Shown here: positions 19,460 to 28,296 of the stretch, one piece after another
Layout of the letters: each line of letters begins with the position of its first letter
Numbering within the stretch: position 1 is the stretch's first letter
DNA from: Acidobacteriota bacterium
GTDB lineage: Bacteria > Acidobacteriota > Blastocatellia > Pyrinomonadales > Pyrinomonadaceae
Length of the DNA stretch: 41,219 bases
NCBI GenBank assembly: GCA_003223975.1
Contig: QHXS01000091.1
Coordinates: 1-41,219 of the forward strand
Direction of reading: 5' to 3'
Translations under genes and position numbers: made by a program
The notes under the pieces: model-generated
What the model saw: only the letters and a program-made list of their open reading frames with translations
Databases searched by the model: none
What the model was told of the DNA's origin: nothing

Positions 19460-19648
19460 ATGATGTACGGTTTGCTTTGCGTGGTTTCAATAGGGCTATT
19501 CGCTTTCTCGTTTTACGAATATCGCCAGTCGGCGAGCACCTTATGGATGGTTCTCGCATTTCTCGCTATTGTCGGCGCTGTTGCTTTTGGCGGCCTTTTC
19601 CTTTCGGGAAGAGTGAACAAGAAAGAGGATATCCACATTACAGAATAA
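19460..19648 (+). CDS. Small two-TM membrane protein, unknown function
   Basis: RBS GGAGG upstream; two hydrophobic segments, charged C-terminus. Confidence 0.55.
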   Translation: MMYGLLCVVSIGLFAFSFYEYRQSASTLWMVLAFLAIVGAVAFGGLFLSGRVNKKEDIHITE

Positions 19649-19751
19649 GGGTTTCTTGCAAAAGAAATTCGTTTTGAATATCGAGAACGGGTTTGCCGGC
19701 GAACAGCCCCGCCGCAAGCCCGTTTTGCATTATGGAACCGCCTGCGTAATG

Positions 19752-19780
19752 TTGACAAAAATGTAAGGATTTAGGATTCT
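19752..19780 (+). promoter_or_regulatory. Possible sigma70-type promoter for the Nfu-like gene
   Basis: TTGACA (19752-19757), 17-bp spacer, GATTCT; 26 bp before the start codon. The -10 is weak. Confidence 0.4.
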
Positions 19781-19805
19781 ATTAGTTTCCAGGTGGTTTT
19801 TATCG

Positions 19806-20372
19806 ATGCCAAAGATCGCAGACATTCAGGAAACGCCAAATCCAAACGCCGTCAAATTCATTTTGAAGGAGCCGGTTTCGCACGGCACTTCGCATTCGTT
19901 CCCGACGGCCGACCTTGCCAGGTCGGACAAACTCGCAAGTTCGCTTTTTGAGGTCGGCGACGTCGTGTCCGTTTTTTACATGGACAAGATGATCACCGTT
20001 GAGAAGACTGACGATGTCGAGTGGGACGAGGTCCTGCCGCTTCTTGCGGTCCCGATCCGCGCTGCTGAGGGTTTGGTGATCGCGAAAACTAACGGAAACG
20101 CGGCTGCGAACATCGGTGGTGCGATCGCGGCTGCCGCCGGCGACGACCCGACTATCCGAATGATCGAAGCGATCTTGGACGAACGAATTCGGCCATACTT
20201 AGCAGGCGACGGCGGCTGGCTCGAGATCGTGGAATTGGTGGACAACAAACTAAAGATCCGCTATCAGGGAGCATGCGGAAGCTGCCCAAGTTCGCTCACC
20301 GGGACATTGATGGCTATCGAGAATCTGATCAAGGACGAGGTCGATCCGCAGATCTCGGTCGAGGCGGTCTAA
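19806..20372 (+). CDS. NifU/Nfu-type Fe-S cluster scaffold protein (Nfu_N plus NifU C-terminal domain)
   Basis: QETPNPNAVKFIL N-terminus; IRPYLAGDGGWLEIVELVDNKLKIRYQGACGSCPSSLTGTLMAIENLI with CxxC. Confidence 0.9.
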   Translation: MPKIADIQETPNPNAVKFILKEPVSHGTSHSFPTADLARSDKLASSLFEVGDVVSVFYMDKMITVEKTDDVEWDEVLPLLAVPIRAAEGLVIAKTNGNAAANIGGAIAAAAGDDPTIRMIEAILDERIRPYLAGDGGWLEIVELVDNKLKIRYQGACGSCPSSLTGTLMAIENLIKDEVDPQISVEAV

Positions 20373-20392
20373 GCGCTAAGTTCAAGAAATCC

Positions 20393-20422
20393 TTGACATA
20401 AAACGCGTGCATTCGTCATAAT
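20393..20422 (+). promoter_or_regulatory. Candidate sigma70 promoter
   Basis: TTGACA (20393-20398), 18-bp spacer, CATAAT (20417-20422), upstream of the 444-aa CDS. Confidence 0.5.
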
Positions 20423-20541
20423 TTTAATGCGGCCACGTTCCGTGATCAGCCGTCCCGCTCCGCTGGCCTTACATCCCAACACAACCACAGGCCGATTTTC
20501 AACTATAATCTAGGCGACACCGTTTTGGAGGATAACCGAAA

Positions 20542-21876
20542 GTGAATACTGAAGAACTCGAAAAGAGTTTGCGTGCCGAATTTGAAAGTCAAATGAAAAA
20601 CGTTTTGGCTTCCGCTCGCGAAGACGTGGCCGACTTTCAGAAAAATATCGAAGCTCAGTTCGAACAGCATCGCTCGCAGGTGAACGATGCATTTCAGGCC
20701 TTGTCGGCGCGACTTGAGTCGCCGGTTGCATTTGATCAAGCCTTCTTTGAATCGGTAACCGAGCATTTGCGTCTCGCACGGGACGAGGGCGCGCTTGTTA
20801 CGGCGACCGCGATGGACGAGGCCGAGAAGCTGCAGACGCCAGTTACTGTTCAAGCTCCTGACAAAGGTTATTCAAAACTTCGAAACGCAATAAACGAGAT
20901 CAAAACCAGGCCCACGCAGGCCGCGATACTCCGTTGTCTAGTGGATGCCGCTGCCGATTTCGCCCCGCGTGGCGCTTTCTTCATCGTAAAGAATGACTAT
21001 TTGGTCGGCTGGAAGGTTTTCGGCAATGTGGAAGTAGATGAAAACGTTGTTCGTTCGATACATTTCCCCGTCGAATCCGAAACAGTTCTTTCGAATGCGA
21101 TCGTTTCGCTCGCAGCGAGTACTGGCTCTGCCGAGGGCAACGATCAAAACGCGCAGTTCCTCCAGCCGCTCGCGTTCGGCGCACCGGAAAACATGTTTGC
21201 GATCCCTTTGGCCGCACGTGGCCGCGGTGTCGCGGTACTCTACGCGGACGGTGGATTTGAGAATGGAGCAGTGAACGCAGACGCGCTCGAGACGCTTGTT
21301 TCGGTCGCGGGTCTTTCGGTCGAGTTGCTTGCCGGAGGAACGGCTCCGGCATCCGACGCACCAGCGGCACAGCACGAGACCGAATACAAAGGCGAAGTCG
21401 GACTCGCTGAAGAACAAAAGGAACCGGAAAGTGAAACGTCCACTGAATATGGCGTAAGTGAATCGAATTTTTCTGATTCGGAGGTTCAGGCAGTCGCCGA
21501 ACCTGAACAAGAGGCTCCCGCAAACGAGCCGGGGCCTGTTCAGCAGATGTCGCGTCCCGCGCCTCGTACAATAGACCTTCCGATCCCGGTCTCTGAAGAA
21601 GAGCGCGACTTGCACGTCAAGGCCCGGCGTTTCGCCCGCCTATTGGTTTCGGAGATCAGGCTTTACAATTTGCCTAAGGTTGTCGAAGGTCGTGAATCTG
21701 GGGATATCTACGAGATCTTGAAAGATGCGATCGACCGTTCACGCGAAATGTACGATAAGCGAGTGCAGCCTGATGTTGCATCAAAGTTCGATTATTTTCA
21801 TTACGAGCTTGTGCACGACCTCGCCGAAGGCGAAGAGGAGAAACTCGGTGCCGGTTACCTGTCCGTGAAAGCATAA
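20542..21876 (+). CDS. Hypothetical protein: N-terminal coiled coil, GAF-like middle, acidic linker, conserved-looking C-terminal helix region
   Basis: Intact 444-aa ORF with GGAGGAT upstream; GAF-like ALRCLVDAAADFAPRGAFFIVKNDYLVGWKVFGN...IPLAARGRGVAVLYADGG. Confidence 0.7.
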   Translation: MNTEELEKSLRAEFESQMKNVLASAREDVADFQKNIEAQFEQHRSQVNDAFQALSARLESPVAFDQAFFESVTEHLRLARDEGALVTATAMDEAEKLQTPVTVQAPDKGYSKLRNAINEIKTRPTQAAILRCLVDAAADFAPRGAFFIVKNDYLVGWKVFGNVEVDENVVRSIHFPVESETVLSNAIVSLAASTGSAEGNDQNAQFLQPLAFGAPENMFAIPLAARGRGVAVLYADGGFENGAVNADALETLVSVAGLSVELLAGGTAPASDAPAAQHETEYKGEVGLAEEQKEPESETSTEYGVSESNFSDSEVQAVAEPEQEAPANEPGPVQQMSRPAPRTIDLPIPVSEEERDLHVKARRFARLLVSEIRLYNLPKVVEGRESGDIYEILKDAIDRSREMYDKRVQPDVASKFDYFHYELVHDLAEGEEEKLGAGYLSVKA

Positions 21877-21894
21877 GCTAAGAACAACGATACG

Positions 21895-21920
21895 AAAGGC
21901 GGCCTCGGCCGCCTTTTTTT
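21895..21920 (+). terminator. Rho-independent terminator
   Basis: AAAGGCGGCC-TC-GGCCGCCTTTTTTT. Confidence 0.9.
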
Positions 21921-21924
21921 GTTT

Positions 21925-22446
21925 TTAGTTTTCTTTCTGCCGTTCTGAATCCAGCACGGGCCGTGTCGGCCCCGGATTATCGGGTGACGTGTGAAGGTGT
22001 ACGGCCTTCCATTCTTTCCCGATCTTTTTGAAGATCAGCGTAGTCCTTCCCGAAGCATTTTCGAGCTTACCGTCGTACTCCTGCTGTTGCTTCCATTTGA
22101 ACGAAACATACGCCGACGTCGGGCTTAACATTTCCACTCGCACACCGGTGGTCTCGAGCGTTACGTTCTTCGTCTTCGCAAAGCTTTCTTCACGGTTCTT
22201 CTTCATTTGGGCCCAGCCCATCGTTACGGTTCCGTTGTTGTTGAAAAACAAAGTGCGGTCGCTGTTCTCATACACGCCCAATAATTTCTCGGCGTCAGCC
22301 TGCTTGATCGCCTCGACCAATCGGTCAAAAGCGTCGCGAACGGGCCTGGACGGATCATAATTGCGTTTAACGACAGCCGCTCCCTGGGCGGAAACTGCTG
22401 CGGAAAAAGCGAAACAAAAAAGAATTGCAAATACAATGTGTTTCAT
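21925..22446 (-). CDS. Secreted SnoaL/DUF4440-like (NTF2-fold) protein
   Basis: Signal peptide; AFDRLVEAIKQADAEKLLGVYENSDRTLFFNNNGTVTMGW...RTTLIFKKIGKEWKAVHLHTS. Confidence 0.75.
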   Translation of the reverse strand: MKHIVFAILFCFAFSAAVSAQGAAVVKRNYDPSRPVRDAFDRLVEAIKQADAEKLLGVYENSDRTLFFNNNGTVTMGWAQMKKNREESFAKTKNVTLETTGVRVEMLSPTSAYVSFKWKQQQEYDGKLENASGRTTLIFKKIGKEWKAVHLHTSPDNPGPTRPVLDSERQKEN

Positions 22447-22696
22447 ATAAAAATTACCTCGACATAATCAGAGTGTAAGATCGGGGAATGTTCGTTGCAA
22501 ACAAAAGGTCTGCACGATTTCGTAGGCAGTCGCCGCCGAAACCGACGAAATAGTCATAGGTTGATCATCTTAACGCGAAAATACAGGGCGTTTTTCGTTG
22601 TCCGAATTTGGAACACTTTTTGCTGTAAAGAACGGCAGGAACCGGAAAAGTTCCTCTTCACCCAACTGTAGAAAACTTATTCGAGGAGGGAATGAT

Positions 22697-24673
22697 ATGC
22701 ATTCCGCGAGACGATTTGGATGGGCGGCCGTTTTTTCGCTGCTGTTCGTTATAGCTGTCGGTGCGGCCGAATACCGTTTTGAAGACGAAGAACCGGAGGT
22801 CAAGGACCGCGTCGCACGAATCAGTTTTATTACCGGTGACGTTCAGATAAAACGCTCCGACAACGATCAGTGGGAGAAGGCGGTATTGAACCTGCCGGTC
22901 GTTCAGGGCGACCAGCTTACGACCGGACCGGGTTCTAGATTCGAAGTACAGTTCGGCGCTTATTCGCATCTTCGCGTGGCGGAGAATTCGGTGATCAAGG
23001 TGTCGTCGCTCACGGATACTTTCGTAGCGGTTGGTGTTCCCGAGGGCAGCGTCACGGCCACGCTCGTTCGGTTCGACATTGGCAGCGAGGCATTTGAGAT
23101 CGACGCGCCAAGAACGACGGTTGCCGTTCAAAAGGCCGGCCGCTACCGCGTCGATGCGGGGCATAAGAACGACCAGTCGATCCGCGTCAGCGTCGATGAT
23201 AAAGGTGAGGCACGCATTTATTCGAACAATGTGGGATTCACGCTTCACGACGGCCGGAGTGCAAAGATCTACGTCGAAGGGAATTACGCCGGTGAGTGGG
23301 AAGCGGGCGACACGACGCAGTTTCGTGACGACTTTGACCGTTGGGCGGTGGATCGCGACCTGACGATCGCCAGGCGACAGGGACAGGCATATTACGGTAA
23401 GTTTTACGACACCGATATTTATGGCGCCGACGACCTTAACGATAACGGCGAATGGATAAACACAAGCGACTACGGTTATGTTTGGCGTCCGTTTCGGAAC
23501 ACGCTTTCGGTTTATGCCGACTGGTCGCCTTATCGTTACGGCGCGTGGCGATGGGTTCCCGGTTACGGCTGGTCTTGGGTAAACGACGAGCCGTGGGGAT
23601 GGGCAACATATCATCATGGCCGTTGGATCTGGTACAACGGCGCATGGCTCTGGGCTCCGTATGGATACATTCGAACCGCCAGGAGCTGGTGGTATCCGGC
23701 GTTGGTCATATTGCAGCAGTTCAACCGGAGTATCTGCTGGTACCCGCTGCCATACCACTCCGCCTATTTCAATTTTAATTGGAACTACCATCACCGGCGA
23801 CAACCGAGAGACGGCAGCGTTCGCCCGGGGCCGAGTCCTTCTCCGCGGAACTGGCCCATCGAGCCAAGTCCGCGAAGGGACGGGCCACGCGACCTGAAAG
23901 GCGCAAGGGAACCTTCGCCAAATGATACAGCCGTGATAGCGATCCCGATGGATGACTTCGGCAAGGTAGGCCGCGGCTACACGCGACTACCTGGCGACAC
24001 CGCTCGAGTCATCGTTTCGCAAAAGCCCGTTACTCAGGATGAACTGCCGGTACTTCCGGTTATGCGAGACATCAGCGCAAAGGTCCTCGACGACATACGC
24101 GTCGTCAAACCTCGTGAGCCGATGCCGATCGACGCAGGCACGGTCGGCGCGGCGAAACGCGTTCGGGACGTACCACTGGACACCACCCTTCGCGACAAGA
24201 TCATTTTGGGAGACCGCCAGCCCGTCGTTAAGAATGACGACGACGGCGATGACGCGAAACAGCCGTCGGATCAGCGATCGACGCCTCCGCTAGGGGCAGT
24301 CGGCCGGCCGGTGAAAGTATCCGAGCCGCAACGAAAAACGGTTCCCGAACCGAACGACGAAACGCCGCCGCAGAAGAGCGAGCCGCGCGACGACCCGCCG
24401 AAACGTGCGATACCGGTTTTTGTCCCCCAGCCAAAAGACGATTCGCCGCCGCAAAAGTCGGTTCCGAGGAGCGACCCTCCGCAGAAGTCGGAGCCCAGAA
24501 GCGAGCCTCAACCGAAGAGCGACCCTCCGCCTCAGAAGCCGGAACCAAGGAGCGAACCTCCGACAAAAAGCGAGCCTCCGGCGCAAAAATCGGAACCGAG
24601 GAGCGAACCTCAGACAAAGAGTGAACCGCAGCGAAGCGAGCCGAGCCGAGATTCGCCGGCGAAAAAGCCCTGA
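22697..24673 (+). CDS. FecR-domain protein with W-rich (DUF6600-like) region and Pro/Lys/Ser/Glu repeat tail
   Basis: ORF 22598..24673; start MHSARRFGWAAVFSLLFVIAVGA after GAGGAGG. FISFITGDVQIKRSDNDQW-type FecR domain, YGYVWRPFRNTLSVYADWSPYRYGAWRWVPGYGWSWVNDEPWGWATYHHGRWIWYNGAWLWAP. Confidence 0.85.
   Translation: MHSARRFGWAAVFSLLFVIAVGAAEYRFEDEEPEVKDRVARISFITGDVQIKRSDNDQWEKAVLNLPVVQGDQLTTGPGSRFEVQFGAYSHLRVAENSVIKVSSLTDTFVAVGVPEGSVTATLVRFDIGSEAFEIDAPRTTVAVQKAGRYRVDAGHKNDQSIRVSVDDKGEARIYSNNVGFTLHDGRSAKIYVEGNYAGEWEAGDTTQFRDDFDRWAVDRDLTIARRQGQAYYGKFYDTDIYGADDLNDNGEWINTSDYGYVWRPFRNTLSVYADWSPYRYGAWRWVPGYGWSWVNDEPWGWATYHHGRWIWYNGAWLWAPYGYIRTARSWWYPALVILQQFNRSICWYPLPYHSAYFNFNWNYHHRRQPRDGSVRPGPSPSPRNWPIEPSPRRDGPRDLKGAREPSPNDTAVIAIPMDDFGKVGRGYTRLPGDTARVIVSQKPVTQDELPVLPVMRDISAKVLDDIRVVKPREPMPIDAGTVGAAKRVRDVPLDTTLRDKIILGDRQPVVKNDDDGDDAKQPSDQRSTPPLGAVGRPVKVSEPQRKTVPEPNDETPPQKSEPRDDPPKRAIPVFVPQPKDDSPPQKSVPRSDPPQKSEPRSEPQPKSDPPPQKPEPRSEPPTKSEPPAQKSEPRSEPQTKSEPQRSEPSRDSPAKKP
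24419..24664 (+). repeat. Degenerate tandem repeat encoding the (P)PQKSEPRSEP tail
   Basis: QKSVPRSDPPQKSEPRSEPQPKSDPPPQKPEPRSEPPTKSEPPAQKSEPRSEPQTKSEPQRSEPS. Confidence 0.75.
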
Positions 24674-24718
24674 CCATTATCGGGGCCAGGGCGAATTGTT
24701 CGCATCGATGTCAGGAGA

Positions 24719-26099
24719 TCAATGTGCCGATAGCCAGGCGACGGGCCCGCCGGTGACTGGCTGAGTTTGAAGGAAGATCGAACGGTCGATCGCCGCAGGA
24801 TTTCCGAGAACGACGAATCGGATATTCTTCATGTATTTATTCGCCACTGCCTGAATGTCTGCCGGCTTTACTTCGCGAGCACGGGAACTGAAAGGCGTTT
24901 CGCCATCCGCCGCCGTTAAGTTCATAACGCGCAAGTTCCGCCGCTTGCGCGGCATTCGTTTCTTGACCGATAAAATACGTCGTCAAAAACTGGCCCGTAA
25001 CTCCCGATATATCCTTCGTGTCGACAGGCTCGGTCTTTAGCTTCCTGATCTCTTCCAGCATTACGCGGATCGCCTGGTTTGCGTCCACGGCGGTCACGTA
25101 AATATTGCCCGAATTCGCCGCGAACATGCCCATATCCGCGCTCGGCGCATACGAAAGGTTTCGTTTTACGCGGACCTCTTCGAATACGCGATCGCGCAAA
25201 ATAGTAGTCGCAACCCGCATAGCATAAAAATCCGGGTTATTGATCGATGGAGCATTGAATATACCTTGCACGTAATTAGTGGGCAATGCGCGCTGCGTAA
25301 TATCCAATGTCGGCTTTGAAAAGTCGAATGCCGGCGTCGGGGCTTCCTTATAATTGCCGCGGGGCAGTTTTCCGAAAGCGTCGGTGACCTTCTGCTTTAT
25401 CGTCGCCGCATCGATGTCGCCGACGATCACGAACAGCAGCCGCGAAGTCTGCATAAGGGATTGATGATAAGTTCGAAGATCGGCAAGCTTGAACTTGCTG
25501 ATAGTGTCAATGGTCCCGCTCGGATCGTTCTCGTACGGCGTTTTGGCGTTTATTGTACGGTTAACAAGCACTTGCAGGAACCCATCCGGGTCGTCTTCAT
25601 CGTCACGGAGTGACGTCAGCGTTTTTTCGCGGGTCAGTTCCACGTCGGCCGGTGCAAATGCCGGATTAAGGGCCACGTCCACGAACAGCTTCCACGATCG
25701 TTCGAAATTTTCCAATGTCGACGCCAGCGAAAGCACACTGTAGTCGTATGTCGATCCTGAGCCGATGCTGCTGCCTGTGCTTGCGAGTTCGCGGCGAAGC
25801 GCAACACGCGGAAACGCAGCGCTGCCCTCGGTCGCTACATTTAGGGTGAAACTCTCGATGCCGGCGTTCTGCGCCGTCAGATTCTTTGCCCCGCCCCGAA
25901 AGAAAAGCCCGGCAGCGATCGTCGCGCTGCCCGGTCGGCGTTTGACCAGGACCTTCATCCCGTTAACGTCAAATTCGGTAACAAGCCCGGCCTGTGTGGT
26001 AATGTCGGGCGCGGCACCTTGTCCGCTCGCGGCTAATTGAAATGCGGCCGCGGAGAACGCTAATGCCAAAAAGAAATGTCTAAAAATATTTTTCTGCAT
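24719..26099 (-). pseudogene. M16-family metallopeptidase-like protein, frameshifted near the C-terminus
   Basis: Frame 24837..26222 (start MQKNIFRHFF at 26099) reads ...AAQAAELARYELNGGGWRNAFQF then loses homology; frame 24719..24955 continues RAREVKPADIQAVANKYMKNIRFVVLGNPAAIDRSIF. Confidence 0.8.
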
Positions 26100-26100
26100 T

Positions 26101-27528
26101 CTAGTTTCCGGTGAGGTCCTCCGGCGTAAGTTTTGCAACAGTTTGTGATTCATGCGAGAGCAGTGCCACGCTGACATGGGGCTTGCCTTGAACGTATGTG
26201 CGTATATATCGATTTGTGTCATCGCGAGTTATCGCACGAAGGTTCTGATGATAGCCGCGGAAATATTCGATGCCGGTCGACGACCACCAAAAACCGAGCG
26301 TGTGCACATATTCGGTAAGTTTCTCGCGATCGAACAGGTCGCGCGATTCTAGAATGGTCTTGGCATTCGCAAGCTCTGCGTCGGTGAAGTAGCCGGGCTT
26401 GTCGAACTGAGCCATCTCGGCGTACAGAGCTTTCAGGGCGGCCTTCGCCTTGTCCGGTGAGGTCACAAGCGTGACGACTATAGGCCCGATATTTCGCTGC
26501 GTATAGTAGCCGAAATCGACCCCGGTGGCCAAACCGGAATCGACCAGATTTCGCTCAAAACGCGAATCTGGCTGCGTAATAATGTACGAGAAAACGTCGG
26601 CAGCGTATGTCGCGGCATTGTCCTTGCCAATGGACGGCCCGTGCCAGCCGATCTGGATCAGCACATTTTGAACCGGCTGTTCAACGATATAGCCGTCGCT
26701 TTTCGTAAGCGGCGGATGCTCGGCAAGCGGGAATTCGGTGAACGGATCGACGGGGCGTGCCTGCCAATCACCGAAATATTGCTCGGCAAGCTTATATGCG
26801 TTTGCCGGGTCGACATCGCCGGCAATTATCAACGCTGAGTTGTTGGGAACGTAATACCGTCCCTGGATAGTCCGCATTTTCGCCGTGGTCGCACTCGCAA
26901 CAGTTTCGCGTGTCCCAAGCGGATTCTTACGCGTCGGGTATTTTGAGAACATCTTATCCATCAACGTTCGGTTGAGATAGAAGAACGGGTTCGACTCGTT
27001 TCGGTCGATCTCGCCAATGACCACCTCTTTTTCGCGGGCGAATTCATCCTCATCAAACAGCGGCGACCGCGTTGCGTCGCTCATAAATCGGACGGCCGTA
27101 TCCAAATACTGCTTTGTCGTGGAAAAGTAATAGTTCACGACCTCTTCGCGGGTCGAGCCATTGTACGTGATGCCAAGCTGTCCGATATCGCGCAGATATT
27201 GCTCTTTTCGCAATATTGCCCCGTTCGACTTAAAGAACATGTGCTCGTATAGGTGCGAAAGGCCGTTAAGTTCGGGTGGTTCTGTGAACGAGCCGTTCCG
27301 TACATCGAGCTCCACGGTAACGATGGGCACGGCAGAATCTGGATACACGATCACTTCAAGGCCGTTGGCGAGTTTTCGGTTGACGAACGGGACCTTATAT
27401 TCCGGTTTTGCAGCGGCCGGCTTTACAGCCGCTGGTAATTTCACCGCCGGCTGGCCGATGGCAAAGTTAGACCATAGCGATAGAATGATGAGTGAACTAA
27501 CGAGAAACTTTTTCACATTTAACTCCAA
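26101..27528 (-). CDS. M16-family zinc metallopeptidase (intact HxxEH)
   Basis: LNGLSHLYEHMFFKSNGAI (HLYEH inverted zinc motif), EREKEVVIGEIDRNESNPF-like region, signal peptide. Confidence 0.92.
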   Translation of the reverse strand: MELNVKKFLVSSLIILSLWSNFAIGQPAVKLPAAVKPAAAKPEYKVPFVNRKLANGLEVIVYPDSAVPIVTVELDVRNGSFTEPPELNGLSHLYEHMFFKSNGAILRKEQYLRDIGQLGITYNGSTREEVVNYYFSTTKQYLDTAVRFMSDATRSPLFDEDEFAREKEVVIGEIDRNESNPFFYLNRTLMDKMFSKYPTRKNPLGTRETVASATTAKMRTIQGRYYVPNNSALIIAGDVDPANAYKLAEQYFGDWQARPVDPFTEFPLAEHPPLTKSDGYIVEQPVQNVLIQIGWHGPSIGKDNAATYAADVFSYIITQPDSRFERNLVDSGLATGVDFGYYTQRNIGPIVVTLVTSPDKAKAALKALYAEMAQFDKPGYFTDAELANAKTILESRDLFDREKLTEYVHTLGFWWSSTGIEYFRGYHQNLRAITRDDTNRYIRTYVQGKPHVSVALLSHESQTVAKLTPEDLTGN

Positions 27529-27602
27529 AATTGGACTGATAAATACGCTGGTTTGGCAATTGCAGTTTCGATTCCTTAATCTAACATACGAGGACTTCTA
27601 TT

Positions 27603-27848
27603 ATGGAACGCGACAATTTGATGCACGGGGCCCGCACGGCGTTGAACACAATCCCCGAAATGCGTGACTGGGCTGAACAATATTTAAAGGAAAAAACCCA
27701 GGCGGAAATGCCCGAGCTTTCAGACGAAGAGTTTGAGAAACATTGGAAATACCACAAACCCGAGATCATGCACGCCGGTGCCGCCGAGGCTATGGCCGCA
27801 TGGAAAGACAAGAGACATGAGACGGGAGACGAGAGAGAAATTTCCTAA
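27603..27848 (+). CDS. Small hypothetical protein whose C-terminus reads into the GAGAC array
   Basis: 81-aa ORF MERDNLMHGARTALNTIPEMRDWAEQYLKEKTQ...; C-terminal KDKRHETGDEREIS is encoded by the repeat tract. Confidence 0.55.
   Translation: MERDNLMHGARTALNTIPEMRDWAEQYLKEKTQAEMPELSDEEFEKHWKYHKPEIMHAGAAEAMAAWKDKRHETGDEREIS
27803..27837. repeat. 7-bp-period GAGAC array (left arm)
   Basis: gaaagac aagagac atgagac gggagac gagagag. Confidence 0.75.
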
Positions 27849-28240
27849 GTCTTGGAGTCCAGGAGTATCCACTTATCGGAACTGTTAGGCATTGTTACGA
27901 GCATTGCTATCATTTCGTCGTATTCGTGAAAAAGCTGTTTCGCAGGTTCTCTCGCAACATATTCGCACCGAACCGCGACCTCCAACCAAGTCTGAGTCTC
28001 TGCAGCTTCGCCTTCCGCGTCATTGAGCTTGCTGATGAAGGCTGCCTAATATCGCCGCTTTCGCCATGCTTCCGCGATGTTTGCAGGAACTGACCGGGAA
28101 GCCCGACGGATTTGATCCGTTAGAGAATAGGTCTCTTCTTTAGGAAATGATTTACTCAGCTCGAAGATCTGCATTGCAGCTTCGATAGATTTCCGATATA
28201 CCAACAAATCTTGGTGCCTAAGAATCTTCTCGGACATCAA
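27845..28240 (-). pseudogene. Four-helix-bundle protein (23S rRNA IVS/S23-like), interrupted by in-frame TAG
   Basis: ILRHQDLLVYRKSIEAAMQIFELSKSFPKEETYSLTDQIRRASRSVPANIAEAWRKRRY-*-AAFISKLNDAEGEAAETQTWLEVAVRCEYVAREPAKQLFHEYDEMIAMLVTM; both halves in one frame. Confidence 0.88.
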
Positions 28241-28248
28241 TATCCCTC

Positions 28249-28296
28249 GTCTCTGTCTCTAGTCTCTTGTCTGCCGTCTCTCGTCTCCTGTCTTCT
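28249..28296. repeat. 7-bp-period GTCTC array (right arm, inverted relative to left)
   Basis: gtctct gtctcta gtctctt gtctgcc gtctctc gtctcct gtcttct. Confidence 0.8.

Noticed and set aside
20938-21615. 225-aa and 196-aa minus-strand ORFs
   Set aside because: Antisense shadows of the 444-aa CDS; Arg/Cys-rich composition typical of spurious frames.
22658-23803. 381-aa minus-strand ORF
   Set aside because: Antisense shadow of the FecR/W-rich gene; no family-like sequence and no RBS.
24228-24677. 149-aa and 98-aa minus-strand ORFs in the proline-rich tail region
   Set aside because: Shadow ORFs created by the low-complexity repeat on the coding strand.
24880-24960. Classical programmed -1 frameshift in the M16 gene
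   Set aside because: The hairpin is upstream of the shift point and no slippery heptamer was recognised; decay or sequence error is more likely.
27845-28240. Diversity-generating retroelement accessory gene (Avd)
   Set aside because: Same fold family, but no reverse transcriptase or template/variable repeats were seen in the window.
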